DNA of 64,000 bases from Gordonia sp049847105 (GCF_049847105.1 NZ_JBNCNS010000001.1:1302001-1366000); one strand, 5' to 3'; positions 25,821-34,478 are shown, counted from the stretch's first letter. Notes: a model not told the origin generated them from the sequence alone. Translations and numbers: made by a program.

Positions 25821-25840
25821 ACCCCGGCCGAAGCCGGGGT
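25821..25840 (-). terminator. Rho-independent terminator of the SRPBCC gene
   Basis: On the minus strand an 8-bp GC stem ACCCCGGC / GCCGGGGT closes on a TTCG tetraloop and is followed by CGTTTTG. It starts 30 bp after the SRPBCC stop codon. This is the best-formed intrinsic terminator in the window. Confidence 0.82.
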
Positions 25841-25870
25841 CGGGGTCGGGGTCGCGCGGGATGTCTTCCG

Positions 25871-26311
25871 TCAGCCCGCCGCGCGGCGTTGGACCTCGGC
25901 CGTCAATCCCTTGCGGGCCGTGTCGACCGCCATCTTCTGTGCACGCTTGACGATCATTCCCGGCAGCTTGATCTTCAGCTCGACGTCGAGGGTGAACTCC
26001 ACATGCGAGCCGTCGCCGTCAGGGGTCACGACGTAGACCCCGTGCTGCTCGCTCAGCTGATTCGCCTCGATCAGATCCCAGGTGCAGGAGTTGTCGGTCC
26101 AGGTATAGGTCAGCGTCTGCTCGTCGGAGATACCCGCCGCGGTCACCACCACCCGAACCTTGTCGGGCGTGCCGTCCTCGTTCTTGCTGAGGACTTCGGC
26201 CTCCTTGTGGGGCCCCGACCAATCCGGAAGGGATTCCACGTCCATCAGCACCTCCATCACGACAGACGGCGGGGCGGCGACTTCGAACTCGATCTTCGCG
26301 GAGACAGCCAT
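25871..26311 (-). CDS. SRPBCC-fold protein (polyketide cyclase/dehydrase-like)
   Basis: 146 residues. START-like hydrophobic-cavity protein: the first strand AKIEFEVAAPPSVVMEVLMD, then ESLPDWSGPHKEAEVL, and the C-terminal helix MIVKRAQKMAVDTARKGLTA. Such proteins bind lipids or aromatic ligands or act as cyclases. It follows the DUF4166-like gene after 51 bp on the same strand and is closed by an intrinsic terminator. A second, less similar SRPBCC gene lies at 58261. Confidence 0.85.
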   Translation of the reverse strand: MAVSAKIEFEVAAPPSVVMEVLMDVESLPDWSGPHKEAEVLSKNEDGTPDKVRVVVTAAGISDEQTLTYTWTDNSCTWDLIEANQLSEQHGVYVVTPDGDGSHVEFTLDVELKIKLPGMIVKRAQKMAVDTARKGLTAEVQRRAAG

Positions 26312-26362
26312 GGCAGAGAACCTACCGTGCGGCGCGAGTGCCGACGCGGTGAACCACCACGA

Positions 26363-27040
26363 TCAGGCCTCGCGGTCGATGAGGTTGAGCGGCCACGCCT
26401 CGTCCGGGATGTCGCGCAGCGTGCAGGCCTGATCGACGGCGGTGAACCAGCCGCGAAAATGGAGGATCTCCCCGACGACCGGATTACGGACGGTCGCGTC
26501 GCACCGGAATCGCTGCCGCTGGTCATCCCAGCCCTCGATGTATTTGAACTGCGCGGAGAACAACCCCTTCATACCGACCTTCGGCCCGCGTCCGAGCCAT
26601 CGCATCGGCCCGCTCTCCAGCAGCAGTTCACCCGCCTTGGTCACCGACGGCTCGATCGGGTAGAGGAGCTCCGGTCCGTCGCCGAAATAGTCGACGAGCC
26701 CACCGCGACCGGACACCAACAGGGAATTGAGATTGCGGGTTCCGGTTGTGTAATTGAAGGCGCGCAGGACGGCGAGCGACTCGCGGCCGATCTCGTCGGC
26801 ATAACAATAGTGGCCCTGCGTGAACGGGACCATCCGGCTCGACTTGGCCGGCAACGCGTTCCGCTTGGCATAGTGCCACCAGAACGGGGGCGGCAGAGCA
26901 GAGGAGATGTAGACGGACTCGTACATCCCAGTGGCGATCTGAGCGACACCCGACGTCGAATCGATGCCGTAGCGCCACGCCACATTGGGGTGGAGCCGAT
27001 CAAAATCCGAACCGAGGATCTGCCGGTACACCGGCGTCAT
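26363..27040 (-). CDS. DUF4166-like protein
   Basis: 225 residues. ATG 27040 has GGGAGGG upstream and gives MTPVYRQILGSDFDRLHPNV, the kind of opening seen in DUF4166 proteins; the end region RFRCDATVRNPVVGEILHFR then GWFTAV matches the domain's closing motif. No signal peptide or membrane helix. DUF4166 is often fused or linked to short-chain dehydrogenases; no activity is known to me. Assignment from pattern memory only. Confidence 0.6.
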   Translation of the reverse strand: MTPVYRQILGSDFDRLHPNVAWRYGIDSTSGVAQIATGMYESVYISSALPPPFWWHYAKRNALPAKSSRMVPFTQGHYCYADEIGRESLAVLRAFNYTTGTRNLNSLLVSGRGGLVDYFGDGPELLYPIEPSVTKAGELLLESGPMRWLGRGPKVGMKGLFSAQFKYIEGWDDQRQRFRCDATVRNPVVGEILHFRGWFTAVDQACTLRDIPDEAWPLNLIDREA

Positions 27041-27159
27041 GACGTCTACCCTCCCCATCTCACTCGGGCGCCGACGTGATGTAAACCACGTGGACGGACT
27101 CGTGTCCTGAGAGTAGAACCTACGCGACCCGACCAGGCAACTTGACGCCGGGCGTGCGG

Positions 27160-27786
27160 TCAGGCAGCCGCGGCCTCGCACAGACGTGCCAATTCGTCGA
27201 TCACCCGGTCGAGCGGTTCGACGGTTCGTTGGGTCTGGCACAACCCGACGGCACCCTCGATCGCGGCGATGACCAGATGCGCCAACGAATCTGCTCGTTG
27301 CGGCTCCACACCCTCGTGGACCAGTCGCGTGGAGATCAGCCGCGTCCAGCGGGCGAAGATCTGTTCGGCCTCATCGGCCACCTCCGGCTCGGACCGGCGG
27401 GCGAGACCACCCGCCAGAATGGGACAGCCGAACTCGAAATCGGTGGTCACCAGCATCCTGCGCCACACGTCACCGATCTCGGCGACGGCCTCGGCCGGGG
27501 TGGCCGAGCTCTCGCTGCTGATCCGGCCGGCCATGTAGTCGCCTGCGTGTCGCACGGCCTCGGTCATCAGCTGGGTCTTGCCGCCGGGGAAGTGGTGGTA
27601 GATGGACCCGCGGGGCGCCGAACTCGCGGCGATCACGTCGCCGATCGATGTCGCCGCCACCCCGTCCCGACCGATCAGGTCTGCGGCGTGCACGACCATG
27701 CGCTCGCGCGGACCGCGTTCGGCCGCACGGGGCCGCAACTCCTCCGGAGGCCTCGTCTCCGCGGGGTGCCCGTCCACCGAACTCAT
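27160..27786 (-). CDS. TetR/AcrR-family regulator (LmrA/YxaF-like)
   Basis: 208 residues from ATG 27786 (an in-frame ATG at 27810 is an alternative, but it would overlap a putative operator half). Helix-turn-helix: AADLIGRDGVAATSIGDVIA, then SAPRGSIYHHFPGGKTQLMT. The C-terminal FGCPILAGGLA pattern is typical of the LmrA/YxaF group, whose ligands are often flavonoids or drugs. Divergent from the thioesterase gene across a 56-bp gap holding two dyads. Confidence 0.88.
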   Translation of the reverse strand: MSSVDGHPAETRPPEELRPRAAERGPRERMVVHAADLIGRDGVAATSIGDVIAASSAPRGSIYHHFPGGKTQLMTEAVRHAGDYMAGRISSESSATPAEAVAEIGDVWRRMLVTTDFEFGCPILAGGLARRSEPEVADEAEQIFARWTRLISTRLVHEGVEPQRADSLAHLVIAAIEGAVGLCQTQRTVEPLDRVIDELARLCEAAAA

Positions 27787-27794
27787 CACACTCC

Positions 27795-27840
27795 CTATGC
27801 AGGTCTTCATAATCGGCGTGTTCTATGCCATCCTACATAG
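27795..27840. promoter_or_regulatory. Paired CTATG-N8-CATAG dyads between TetR and thioesterase genes
   Basis: CTATG-CCATCCTA-CATAG at 27823-27840 is an exact dyad; CTATG-CAGGTCTT-CATAA at 27795-27812 repeats it with one mismatch, 28 bp away (centre to centre). Location in the divergent promoter fits the operator of the TetR regulator. Confidence 0.6.
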
Positions 27841-27842
27841 TC

Positions 27843-28301
27843 ATGAGCCCCGACACCGAGATTCTGGACCCGTCCGCCATGACCGGGCTGCAACTGCTGC
27901 GGGCCGCGATGAGCAACCCCGATCCCGACCGTCCGGGCATCTGGCGACTCCTCGGCATGAGCGCCAAGGAGATCGACGAAGGGCGGGTGTCGTTCACCGT
28001 CACACCGCAGGCCGACTTCGCCAACCCGCTGGGCACCGTGCACGGCGGCATCTGCGCGACGCTGTTGGATTCGGTGATGGGCTGCGCCGTCCACACCACG
28101 CTGCCGGCCGGGGTCGGCTACACAACCCTGGAACTCAAGATCAACTACATCCGATCGGTGGCCGTCGACGCAGGCGAACTGACCGCGGTCGGCACGGTGA
28201 TCCACGTCGGCGGGCGCACGGCGACCGCCGAGGGAAAAGTGTTCGCCGACGACGGCAAACTCGTCGCGCACGGGACCACGACGTGCATCGTGTTCCGCTG
28301 A
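27843..28301 (+). CDS. PaaI-type hot-dog thioesterase
   Basis: 152 residues from ATG 27843 (ATG 27825 lies within the putative operator). The hot-dog signature is FANPLGTVHGGICATLLDSV, followed by TTLPAGVGYTTLELKINYIR. PaaI/YbgC-related proteins hydrolyse acyl- or aryl-CoA thioesters. Divergent from the TetR gene, which probably controls it. Substrate unknown. Confidence 0.88.
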   Translation: MSPDTEILDPSAMTGLQLLRAAMSNPDPDRPGIWRLLGMSAKEIDEGRVSFTVTPQADFANPLGTVHGGICATLLDSVMGCAVHTTLPAGVGYTTLELKINYIRSVAVDAGELTAVGTVIHVGGRTATAEGKVFADDGKLVAHGTTTCIVFR

Positions 28302-28311
28302 CGGACTCCTG

Positions 28312-28750
28312 TTACCCGATGATCCCCTCGGCACGAGCCCACTCCTCGACCCGGGCCATGCCCTCGGGGATGGACACCAGCGGCTGGTAACCGAGGATCT
28401 TGCCTGCCTTCTCGATCGAGTAGGTGCCGGGGCGATTGAGCAGCAGCATCGTGCCCTCACAGAGGTCGCTCTTCTGCCCGACCCGGCGCAGGACGTTCCC
28501 GAGGACCCCGGCCAGCGGCGCCGCGACACTCATCGGCAGGGTACGGATCGTCCCGCCACTCATCTTGGCGAGATGTCCGACGAACTCACGGCACGGAACC
28601 CCGACGCCGTCGCTGATGAAGTAGACCTGCCCGATCGCATCGTCGGAGCCCCCGCCAGCGTCATCCCGTCACGAAGTTGTCGATGTAGATCGGCAAGCAG
28701 ACGCCGCGTCCACCGTCGGGCAGCGGGAAGCCGCTCGGCTTGCACCTCGC
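28312..28750 (-). pseudogene. NAD-dependent epimerase/dehydratase remnant
   Basis: Only the C-terminal third of an extended short-chain dehydrogenase is recognisable. One frame gives PSGFPLPDGGRGVCLPIYID then NFVTG and stops at 28663; the continuation DDAIGQVYFISDGVGVPCRE is in another frame and runs through LNRPGTYSIEKAGKILGYQP to the stop at 28312. A frameshift near 28660-28670 therefore splits it. The Rossmann half (TGxxGxxG, YxxxK) is missing: upstream sequence is the 3' end of the AraC gene. The family is normally 320-350 residues. Confidence 0.8.
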
Positions 28751-28758
28751 CCAGCGAC

Positions 28759-29787
28759 TCAGGGTGACGGTGAAGCGATCCCGGACTCCGCCGAACGCCA
28801 TACCTTCCGCAACGTCGCGGGACTCGCTCCGAACCACCGTCGACACGACCGCGTGAGCACACTCTGCTCGGCATAACCCAACTCCCTGGCGAGATGACTC
28901 AGCGTCATGTCGGTGTCCCGCAGATAGCGCTGCGCCAACTCGCGGCGGACGTCGGCGACCACGGCGTTGAAGTTCACCCCCTCGACGGCCAATCGTCGCT
29001 GTAATGTCTTGGGGTGCAATCGGAATTGCTCGGCGACAACGGTGATCGTGGCACCACCGGTCGGCAGCAACTGGCGGACCAGCTCACGGATCGACGACGC
29101 CGTACCTGGTCGCTGACGATCGACGACGGTGTCCAGATACTCCAGAACGATCTGGTGTGCCATCGCATCCTGCAGGATCGGCCGGGCCAGGTCCGCCGAC
29201 CGAACCGCGATCCCGGCCCGCGTGTCCCCGAAGTGCGGTGCGCAGGAGAAGTACTTCGCGTACTCGACGGGCGGGGACTGTGCCGGGTGCGGCAGGTACA
29301 CGGCGGTCGGCGAGTACCTGGAACCGAGCAGAAAACGGACGATTCGCAATGCGACGCCCAACGACATCTCGATCGTCTGTGGAGCGGGCGGGTGATGGGG
29401 GATCACGATCGAGAACTCGACCACCGAGATCTCACCCTCGTCTCTGATCACCACCGAGATCGCCGGACTGTAGGCGTAGAGGTACTGCTCGAACGTCGCC
29501 AGCGCGTCGGCCACCGTCCCGGTGGTCCGAGCCGCGACACCGACCGGGCCGAGGATCTCGATGCCCTGCCACTCGGCGGCCAGGCGACGGCCGAAGTCCG
29601 GGGTTCGCGTGACGGCCGCGGCCGACTCCACGGCCTGGATCAGTGCGAGATACGGGATGAACGTGTCGAACCTCGCGACATCTCTCGGCGAGACCCCGGC
29701 ACCGAGCAGGAGCGGTTCCGGATCAGCGCCCAGGTCTCTCACGAGTTCGGGATACCCGGTCAGACCTGTGCCCCGGATCACAGACAT
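28759..29787 (-). CDS. AraC-family regulator with arabinose_bd-type N-domain
   Basis: 342 residues from ATG 29787 (an ATG at 29835 would add 16 residues). The first about 190 residues form the Arabinose_bd/OruR-like sensing domain (GTGLTGYPELVRDLGADPEP near the start); the C-terminal about 90 residues carry two helix-turn-helices: ITVVAEQFRLHPKTLQRRLA and MTLSHLARELGYAEQSVLTR. It is divergent from the cupin-dehydrogenase operon, which it likely controls. Its 3' end abuts the epimerase remnant, so a deletion may have brought the two together. Confidence 0.88.
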   Translation of the reverse strand: MSVIRGTGLTGYPELVRDLGADPEPLLLGAGVSPRDVARFDTFIPYLALIQAVESAAAVTRTPDFGRRLAAEWQGIEILGPVGVAARTTGTVADALATFEQYLYAYSPAISVVIRDEGEISVVEFSIVIPHHPPAPQTIEMSLGVALRIVRFLLGSRYSPTAVYLPHPAQSPPVEYAKYFSCAPHFGDTRAGIAVRSADLARPILQDAMAHQIVLEYLDTVVDRQRPGTASSIRELVRQLLPTGGATITVVAEQFRLHPKTLQRRLAVEGVNFNAVVADVRRELAQRYLRDTDMTLSHLARELGYAEQSVLTRSCRRWFGASPATLRKVWRSAESGIASPSP

Positions 29788-29848
29788 GTCCCCCAGAGTC
29801 AAACAAATGTCCTGCACTGTCAAGACGCCGGCCATGTCCGACGGGCAT

Positions 29849-29864
29849 TGTGATAGCTACCACA
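29849..29864. promoter_or_regulatory. CRP/GlxR-like site in the AraC/cupin divergent promoter
   Basis: TGTGATAGCTACCACA matches TGTGA-N6-TCACA at 9 of 10 conserved positions. It ends 26 bp upstream of the cupin ATG. Weaker than the site at 3277 because of the C for T in the right half. Confidence 0.4.
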
Positions 29865-29890
29865 GCCCAAGCAGTACGAAAGGACCATCC

Positions 29891-30457
29891 ATGACCGCCA
29901 CATTGCCGGCACCCGGACCCGCCACCACCCTGACCGGCGCTCCCCTGCCACTCGTCGCCTTGCCGCAGGGCGAACTACTCACCGTCCACGTCGACGAGAT
30001 CCCGCTGATCCGCGATGCCCTCGGCGAGGGCGTGCACTTCCGTCCGCTGCGCGTCGACATCGAGATCGGCGAGTGGGTGGTGCTGGCCACCTTCGCACCC
30101 GGCTCCCGGATTCCCCTGCACTACCACACGGGCACGGTCGACGCGTGGACCACCAGCGGCTCCTGGAACTACGAGGAGTACGCCGACCAGCCACAGACCG
30201 CCGGCTCCTACCTGTACGAGCCCGGTTCGTCGGTACACACCCTGACCTGCCCCGCGTCCAACACCGAGGACACCGTCGTCCTGTTCCGCATCAGCGGCGC
30301 CAACATCAACTTCACCGACGACGGACAGTTCCATTCCATCCTCGACGCCGCGCTGGTCTGCCACCTGACCGACACCCTCGGCGACGCGCAGGGCCTCGGT
30401 CCGATCCCCTACATCAGTGGCGCTGCCGCCGCCCGCACCACCACTGAGAGCGCCTGA
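29891..30457 (+). CDS. Cupin-domain dioxygenase-like protein
   Basis: 188 residues, from ATG 29891 preceded by GAAAGGACC. The cupin core is APGSRIPLHYHTGTVDAWTT, then EPGSSVHTLTCPA; this follows the pattern of ChrR-type and 2,4'-dihydroxyacetophenone dioxygenase-like cupins, with His-x-His as probable metal ligands. It overlaps the dehydrogenase start by one base (TGATG), so the two form an operon and may act successively on one aromatic or ketone compound. Confidence 0.78.
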   Translation: MTATLPAPGPATTLTGAPLPLVALPQGELLTVHVDEIPLIRDALGEGVHFRPLRVDIEIGEWVVLATFAPGSRIPLHYHTGTVDAWTTSGSWNYEEYADQPQTAGSYLYEPGSSVHTLTCPASNTEDTVVLFRISGANINFTDDGQFHSILDAALVCHLTDTLGDAQGLGPIPYISGAAAARTTTESA

Positions 30458-31545
30458 TGCGCGCGGTCGTCATGCAGGACTCGCAGCTGCGAGTCGACGA
30501 GATCGCCGAGCCGGTCCCCGGCCCCGGCGAGGTCCTCGTCGACGTGCTCGCCTGCGGTATCTGCGGCACGGATCTGCACTGCTGCGCCCACGGCCCCGAG
30601 TTCAACGAGGCGACGCGCGGCGCGGCCGGCGTCGAGTTGATGGACCTCGGACAACCGGTCGTGTTCGGCCATGAGTTCGTCGGACGCGTCGTCTCCTACG
30701 GGCCCGACACACAGCAGAACGTCGCCGTCGGGGCGCGTGTCGTCGCGATGCCGATCCTGCTGCGTGAACAGCCGGTCATGCTCGGGTTCGCGGGCACCGA
30801 CGCGCCGGGCGCCTACGCCGAGCGCATGGTCCTCTCCGAGCCGCTGCTCATCGAGGTACCGGATCATGTCTCGACCGAGATCGCCGCTCTCACCGAGCCG
30901 TTGGCCGTCGCCTACCGATCGGTAGCCCGCGGAGACACCACGCCGGGCGACGTCGCTCTGGTCGTCGGCTGCGGACCGATCGGCCTCGCGGTCATCGCCG
31001 TCCTGAAGGCGAAGGGCATCGGCCCCATAGTGGCGTCGGACTTCTCCCCCGAACGTCGCAAGCTGGCCGAGCGCCTCGGTGCCGACATCGTCGTCGACCC
31101 GGCCGAGGGCTCGCCGTTCGAGCAGCTGATGGCCGCCGCGGCGACCGACGATCCGGCCGAGATGGCACCACCCACAGCGGTGATGGGCCAGCTGCCGCTG
31201 CGACCCACCGTCATCTTCGAGTGTGTCGGTGTACCCGGACTCATCCAGCAGTGCATCGCCGGCGCAGCCCCTGGGGCACGGATCGTCGTGGCCGGGATCG
31301 CCATGGGCGAGGACAGTTTTGTTCCGGGACACGGCATCCTCAAGGAACTCTCCATCCGGTTCTCGCTGTACTACTCACCCGAGCAGTTCGCGGAGACCTT
31401 CGCCCACCTGGCCGCGGGTGACTTCGACGTCGAAGCGCTGATCACCGGGACCGTCGGCCTCGACGGTGTCGCCGACGCGTTCGACCGGCTGAAGGACAAT
31501 CCACACGACGCGAAGATCCTGCTGAATCCGACCATCGGGTCCTGA
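30457..31545 (+). CDS. Zinc-binding alcohol dehydrogenase (MDR family)
   Basis: 362 residues. The catalytic-zinc motifs are ACGICGTDLH (Cys near residue 34) and FGHEFVGRV; the nucleotide motif is LVVGCGPIGLAVIAVLKAKG. The four structural-zinc cysteines usual in this family are missing: the loop is instead a 40-residue segment between GTDLHC and GHEF plus VAMPILLREQPVMLGFAG, as in some threonine/sorbitol-dehydrogenase relatives. Translated from a TGATG overlap with the cupin gene. Likely oxidises a secondary alcohol or reduces a ketone. Confidence 0.9.
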   Translation: MRAVVMQDSQLRVDEIAEPVPGPGEVLVDVLACGICGTDLHCCAHGPEFNEATRGAAGVELMDLGQPVVFGHEFVGRVVSYGPDTQQNVAVGARVVAMPILLREQPVMLGFAGTDAPGAYAERMVLSEPLLIEVPDHVSTEIAALTEPLAVAYRSVARGDTTPGDVALVVGCGPIGLAVIAVLKAKGIGPIVASDFSPERRKLAERLGADIVVDPAEGSPFEQLMAAAATDDPAEMAPPTAVMGQLPLRPTVIFECVGVPGLIQQCIAGAAPGARIVVAGIAMGEDSFVPGHGILKELSIRFSLYYSPEQFAETFAHLAAGDFDVEALITGTVGLDGVADAFDRLKDNPHDAKILLNPTIGS

Positions 31546-31604
31546 AGCGGCGCCTGGGTCCCGCCGGGAGTCAACCGATCGGAACAGCTCGGGCCATCCG
31601 CGCG

Positions 31605-32414
31605 TCAGCGATCGACGAGATGCCGGTCGCGCAGCTCCTGCTGTGCGCCGGCATCGATGCCGAGTCCCTCGGCGAAGTAGTTCTCGATGGTCCCGAAGCG
31701 TTGATCGACTTCGGCGAACGCCGCGTCGAGGTAGGCCTCCTGCACCCCGAGCAGCGGTCGGAGGAGGTCGGGATTCCCGCCGGCCGCCTCGAAGCCGTCG
31801 AAGACCGACGCGATGGCCGGGAGGAACATCTCGTTCGTCAGCAGGTAGTCCGCATAGACACCGTCCCGGTCGACACCCATCAAGGTGAGGAATGACGCTG
31901 CCGCCCAGCCGGTCCGGTCCTTCCCGGCGGTGCAGTGGAACAGCGCGGGCGTGCCGTCGAGGAGACCACGGAAGAATCCCCGGTACGAGGTCAGCGCACT
32001 CGGCAGATTGACCAGTTCGCGGTAGGCCCCGACCATGCGCTCGACCCCGCTGCCGTCGGCGAGCTTCTCGTTGGCGGACGCGACGGTCTCCGGATCGGAC
32101 AGGATCTTGTCGAGGTTGGCCGGAGCGCTGACCGACTGTGCGTCGGCGAGGACATCGAGATGGACACCGACGGCGCCGTCGATCACCGGATCGGGCTCGG
32201 CGTCGGTCTCGGCGACCGAACGCAGGTCGTAGATCGCGCGGAGCCCGAGTCCGGAGAGGTACGCCCGGTCGGTCTCGGACGCCTTGGCGAGGGCCGCGGA
32301 CCGGAAGACCCGGCCAGTGACGACCCGTCGCCCATCCGTCGTCTCCGCTCCCCCGATGTCACGGAAGTTCGCGACGGTGGTGAGTTCAAAACGCTCGGTT
32401 GTCGAGTCGGTCAT
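31605..32414 (-). CDS. Tyrosine-protein/lipid phosphatase, PtpB (MptpB)-like
   Basis: 269 residues from ATG 32414; ATG 32423 is an alternative. Dual-specificity phosphatase of the mycobacterial PtpB type: N-terminal TVANFRDIGGAETTDGRRV, P-loop LFHCTAGKDRTGWAAASFLT with nucleophile Cys161 and Arg167. The Lys/Asp inside the P-loop (AGKD) is the PtpB hallmark linked to phosphoinositide activity. No signal peptide. Orthologues in environmental actinobacteria act on unknown substrates. Confidence 0.9.
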   Translation of the reverse strand: MTDSTTERFELTTVANFRDIGGAETTDGRRVVTGRVFRSAALAKASETDRAYLSGLGLRAIYDLRSVAETDAEPDPVIDGAVGVHLDVLADAQSVSAPANLDKILSDPETVASANEKLADGSGVERMVGAYRELVNLPSALTSYRGFFRGLLDGTPALFHCTAGKDRTGWAAASFLTLMGVDRDGVYADYLLTNEMFLPAIASVFDGFEAAGGNPDLLRPLLGVQEAYLDAAFAEVDQRFGTIENYFAEGLGIDAGAQQELRDRHLVDR

Positions 32415-32536
32415 GGGATCCATCCTGGCAGACGGGCCCGATGCACGTCGGCGCGGATATGCCTGCAGCGTCCGCGCCAGGCGGCGTCAATTATCGGCGT
32501 GAGGCCCGCCACGGACCGCATCTGTGGCTGCACACG

Positions 32537-32575
32537 CCGAAGGCCGGCCACCCACGTGGGGTGTCCGGCCTTCGG
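32537..32575. terminator. Hairpin downstream of groEL
   Basis: CCGAAGGCCGG (32537-32547) pairs exactly with CCGGCCTTCGG (32565-32575); a second small stem around CCCACGTGGG lies in the loop. It sits 41 bp past the groEL stop and before the convergent-side phosphatase promoter, so it most likely ends the groEL transcript. Confidence 0.75.
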
Positions 32576-32615
32576 TCTGAGTGCGTACTGAGTGACGCGG
32601 ACTCTGATCAGGAGA

Positions 32616-34241
32616 TCAGAAGCCCATGCCACCCATCTCGTCGCCACCCGGCATTGCCGGGGCCGGGTTCTTCTCCGGCTTGTCGGCGACGACGGCCTCG
32701 GTGGTGAGGAACAGAGCCGCGATCGACGCAGCGTTCTGCAGCGCCGAGCGGGTGACCTTCACCGGGTCGTTGATGCCACGGGCCAGCAGGTCCTCGTACT
32801 CGCCGGTCGCGGCGTTGAGGCCGGTGCCCAGCGGGGAGTTGCGAACCTTGTCCGCCACGACGCCCGGCTCGAGCCCGGCGTTGATGGCGATCTGCTTGGC
32901 CGGAGCCTCGAGCGCGACGCGCACGATGTTGGCGCCGGTGGCCTCGTCACCGGTCAGCGACAGACCGGAGATCGCAGCCTCGGACTGCAGCAGGGCCACG
33001 CCACCACCGGCGACGATGCCCTCTTCGACGGCAGCCTTCGCATTGCGGACGGCGTCCTCGATGCGGTGCTTGCGCTCCTTGAGCTCGACCTCGGTGGCCG
33101 CGCCGGCCTTGATGACCGCAACACCGCCGGCCAGCTTGGCCAGACGCTCCTGCAGCTTCTCACGGTCGTAGTCGGAGTCGCTGTTCTCGATCTCGCTGCG
33201 GATCTGTGCCACGCGACCGGCGATCGCGTCGGCATCGCCGGCGCCGTCGACGATGGTGGTCTCGTCCTTGGTCACGACGACCTTGCGGGCGGTACCGAGC
33301 AGCTCGACGCCTGCACCCTCGAGCGAGAGGCCGACCTCTTCGCTGATGACCTCGCCACCGCTGAGGATGGCGATGTCGGCCAGCATGGCCTTACGACGGT
33401 CACCGAAGCCCGGAGCCTTGACGGCGACGGACTTGAACGTGCCGCGGATCTTGTTGACGACCAGGGTCGACAGGGCTTCGCCCTCGACGTCCTCGGCGAT
33501 GATCAGCAGCGGCTTGCCGGCCTGGATGACCTTCTCCAGCAGCGGCAGCAGGTCCTTCACGGTCGAGACCTTGCCCGAGACGAGCAGGATGTACGGATCC
33601 TCGAGGACGGCTTCCTGACGATCGGCGTCGGTCACGAAGTAGCCCGAGACGTAGCCCTTGTCGAAGCGCATGCCCTCGGTGAGCTCCAGCTGGAGCCCGA
33701 AGGTCTGAGCCTCTTCGACGGTGATGACGCCTTCCTTGCCGACCTTGTCCATTGCCTCGGCGATGAGCTCGCCGATCGAGGAGTCGCCGGCCGAGATGCC
33801 CGCGGTGGCAGCGATCTGCTCCTTGGTCTCGACCTCCTTGGCGCTCTTCAGGAGGGACTCGGTGACAGCCTCGACGGCCTTCTCGATGCCGCGCTTCAGA
33901 CCCAGCGGGTTGGCGCCGGCAGCGACGTTGCGCAGTCCCTCACGAACGAGGGCCTGTGCCAGGACGGTGGCGGTGGTGGTGCCGTCGCCCGCGACGTCGT
34001 CGGTCTTCTTGGCGACCTCTTTGACGAGCTCGGCACCGATCTTCTCGTACGGGTCCTCCAGCTCGATCTCCTTGGCGATGGACACACCATCGTTGGTGAT
34101 CGTGGGGGCGCCCCACTTCTTCTCCAGGACGACGTTGCGACCCTTGGGTCCCAACGTCACCTTGACTGCGTCGGCGAGGCTGTTCAGGCCCCGCTCGAGG
34201 CCGCGACGGGCCTCTTCGTCGAACGCGATTTGCTTGGCCAT
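32616..34241 (-). CDS. groEL: 60-kDa chaperonin GroEL (Hsp65 type)
   Basis: 541 residues starting MAKQIAFDEEARRGLERGLN, with VTLGPKGRNVVLEKKWGAPT, the ATPase motif AGDGTTTATVLAQALVREGL and AAVEEGIVAGGGVALLQSE. The C-terminus ends GGDEMGGMGF, the Gly/Met tail of the essential mycobacterial GroEL2 type rather than the His-rich tail of GroEL1. No groES is adjacent. Two CIRCE elements lie upstream, so HrcA repression is expected. In-frame codons upstream of 34241 run into the CIRCE region and were excluded. Confidence 0.98.
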   Translation of the reverse strand: MAKQIAFDEEARRGLERGLNSLADAVKVTLGPKGRNVVLEKKWGAPTITNDGVSIAKEIELEDPYEKIGAELVKEVAKKTDDVAGDGTTTATVLAQALVREGLRNVAAGANPLGLKRGIEKAVEAVTESLLKSAKEVETKEQIAATAGISAGDSSIGELIAEAMDKVGKEGVITVEEAQTFGLQLELTEGMRFDKGYVSGYFVTDADRQEAVLEDPYILLVSGKVSTVKDLLPLLEKVIQAGKPLLIIAEDVEGEALSTLVVNKIRGTFKSVAVKAPGFGDRRKAMLADIAILSGGEVISEEVGLSLEGAGVELLGTARKVVVTKDETTIVDGAGDADAIAGRVAQIRSEIENSDSDYDREKLQERLAKLAGGVAVIKAGAATEVELKERKHRIEDAVRNAKAAVEEGIVAGGGVALLQSEAAISGLSLTGDEATGANIVRVALEAPAKQIAINAGLEPGVVADKVRNSPLGTGLNAATGEYEDLLARGINDPVKVTRSALQNAASIAALFLTTEAVVADKPEKNPAPAMPGGDEMGGMGF

Positions 34242-34350
34242 GGGTAAGTGATCCTCCGATAGGGGGTGACACCAGGTATCTATGGCCGGAACTCGGTGCC
34301 CGCGACGGACGACCGGTGTGTCATTCGGTACCGGTCTCACCGTCCCGACC

Positions 34351-34375
34351 TGGCACTCACAGCTTGCGAGTGCCA
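34351..34375 (-). promoter_or_regulatory. CIRCE element 1 (HrcA site)
   Basis: TGGCACTC-N9-GAGTGCCA, an exact 8-bp inverted repeat with the canonical 9-bp spacer; it fits the CIRCE consensus TTAGCACTC-N9-GAGTGCTAA in its core. It lies 110 bp upstream of the groEL start. Confidence 0.88.
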
Positions 34376-34384
34376 AACTCGTTT

Positions 34385-34411
34385 TTAGCACTCGACCGGG
34401 GCGAGTGCAAG
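34385..34411 (-). promoter_or_regulatory. CIRCE element 2 (HrcA site)
   Basis: TTAGCACTC-N9-GAGTGCAAG: the left half is an exact consensus half-site and the right half matches 7 of 9. It is separated from the first CIRCE by 9 bp, giving a tandem arrangement. Confidence 0.88.
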
Positions 34412-34478
34412 GTGGCGATCACTTCCGCAGCAGCCGCACCAGCACCCCGGCCGCATGGGCCTTGGCGGCGCGGTCTGG

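Noticed and set aside
25835..25856. GGGGTCG triplication as a regulatory repeat
   Set aside because: Short simple repeat next to the terminator; nothing further supports function.
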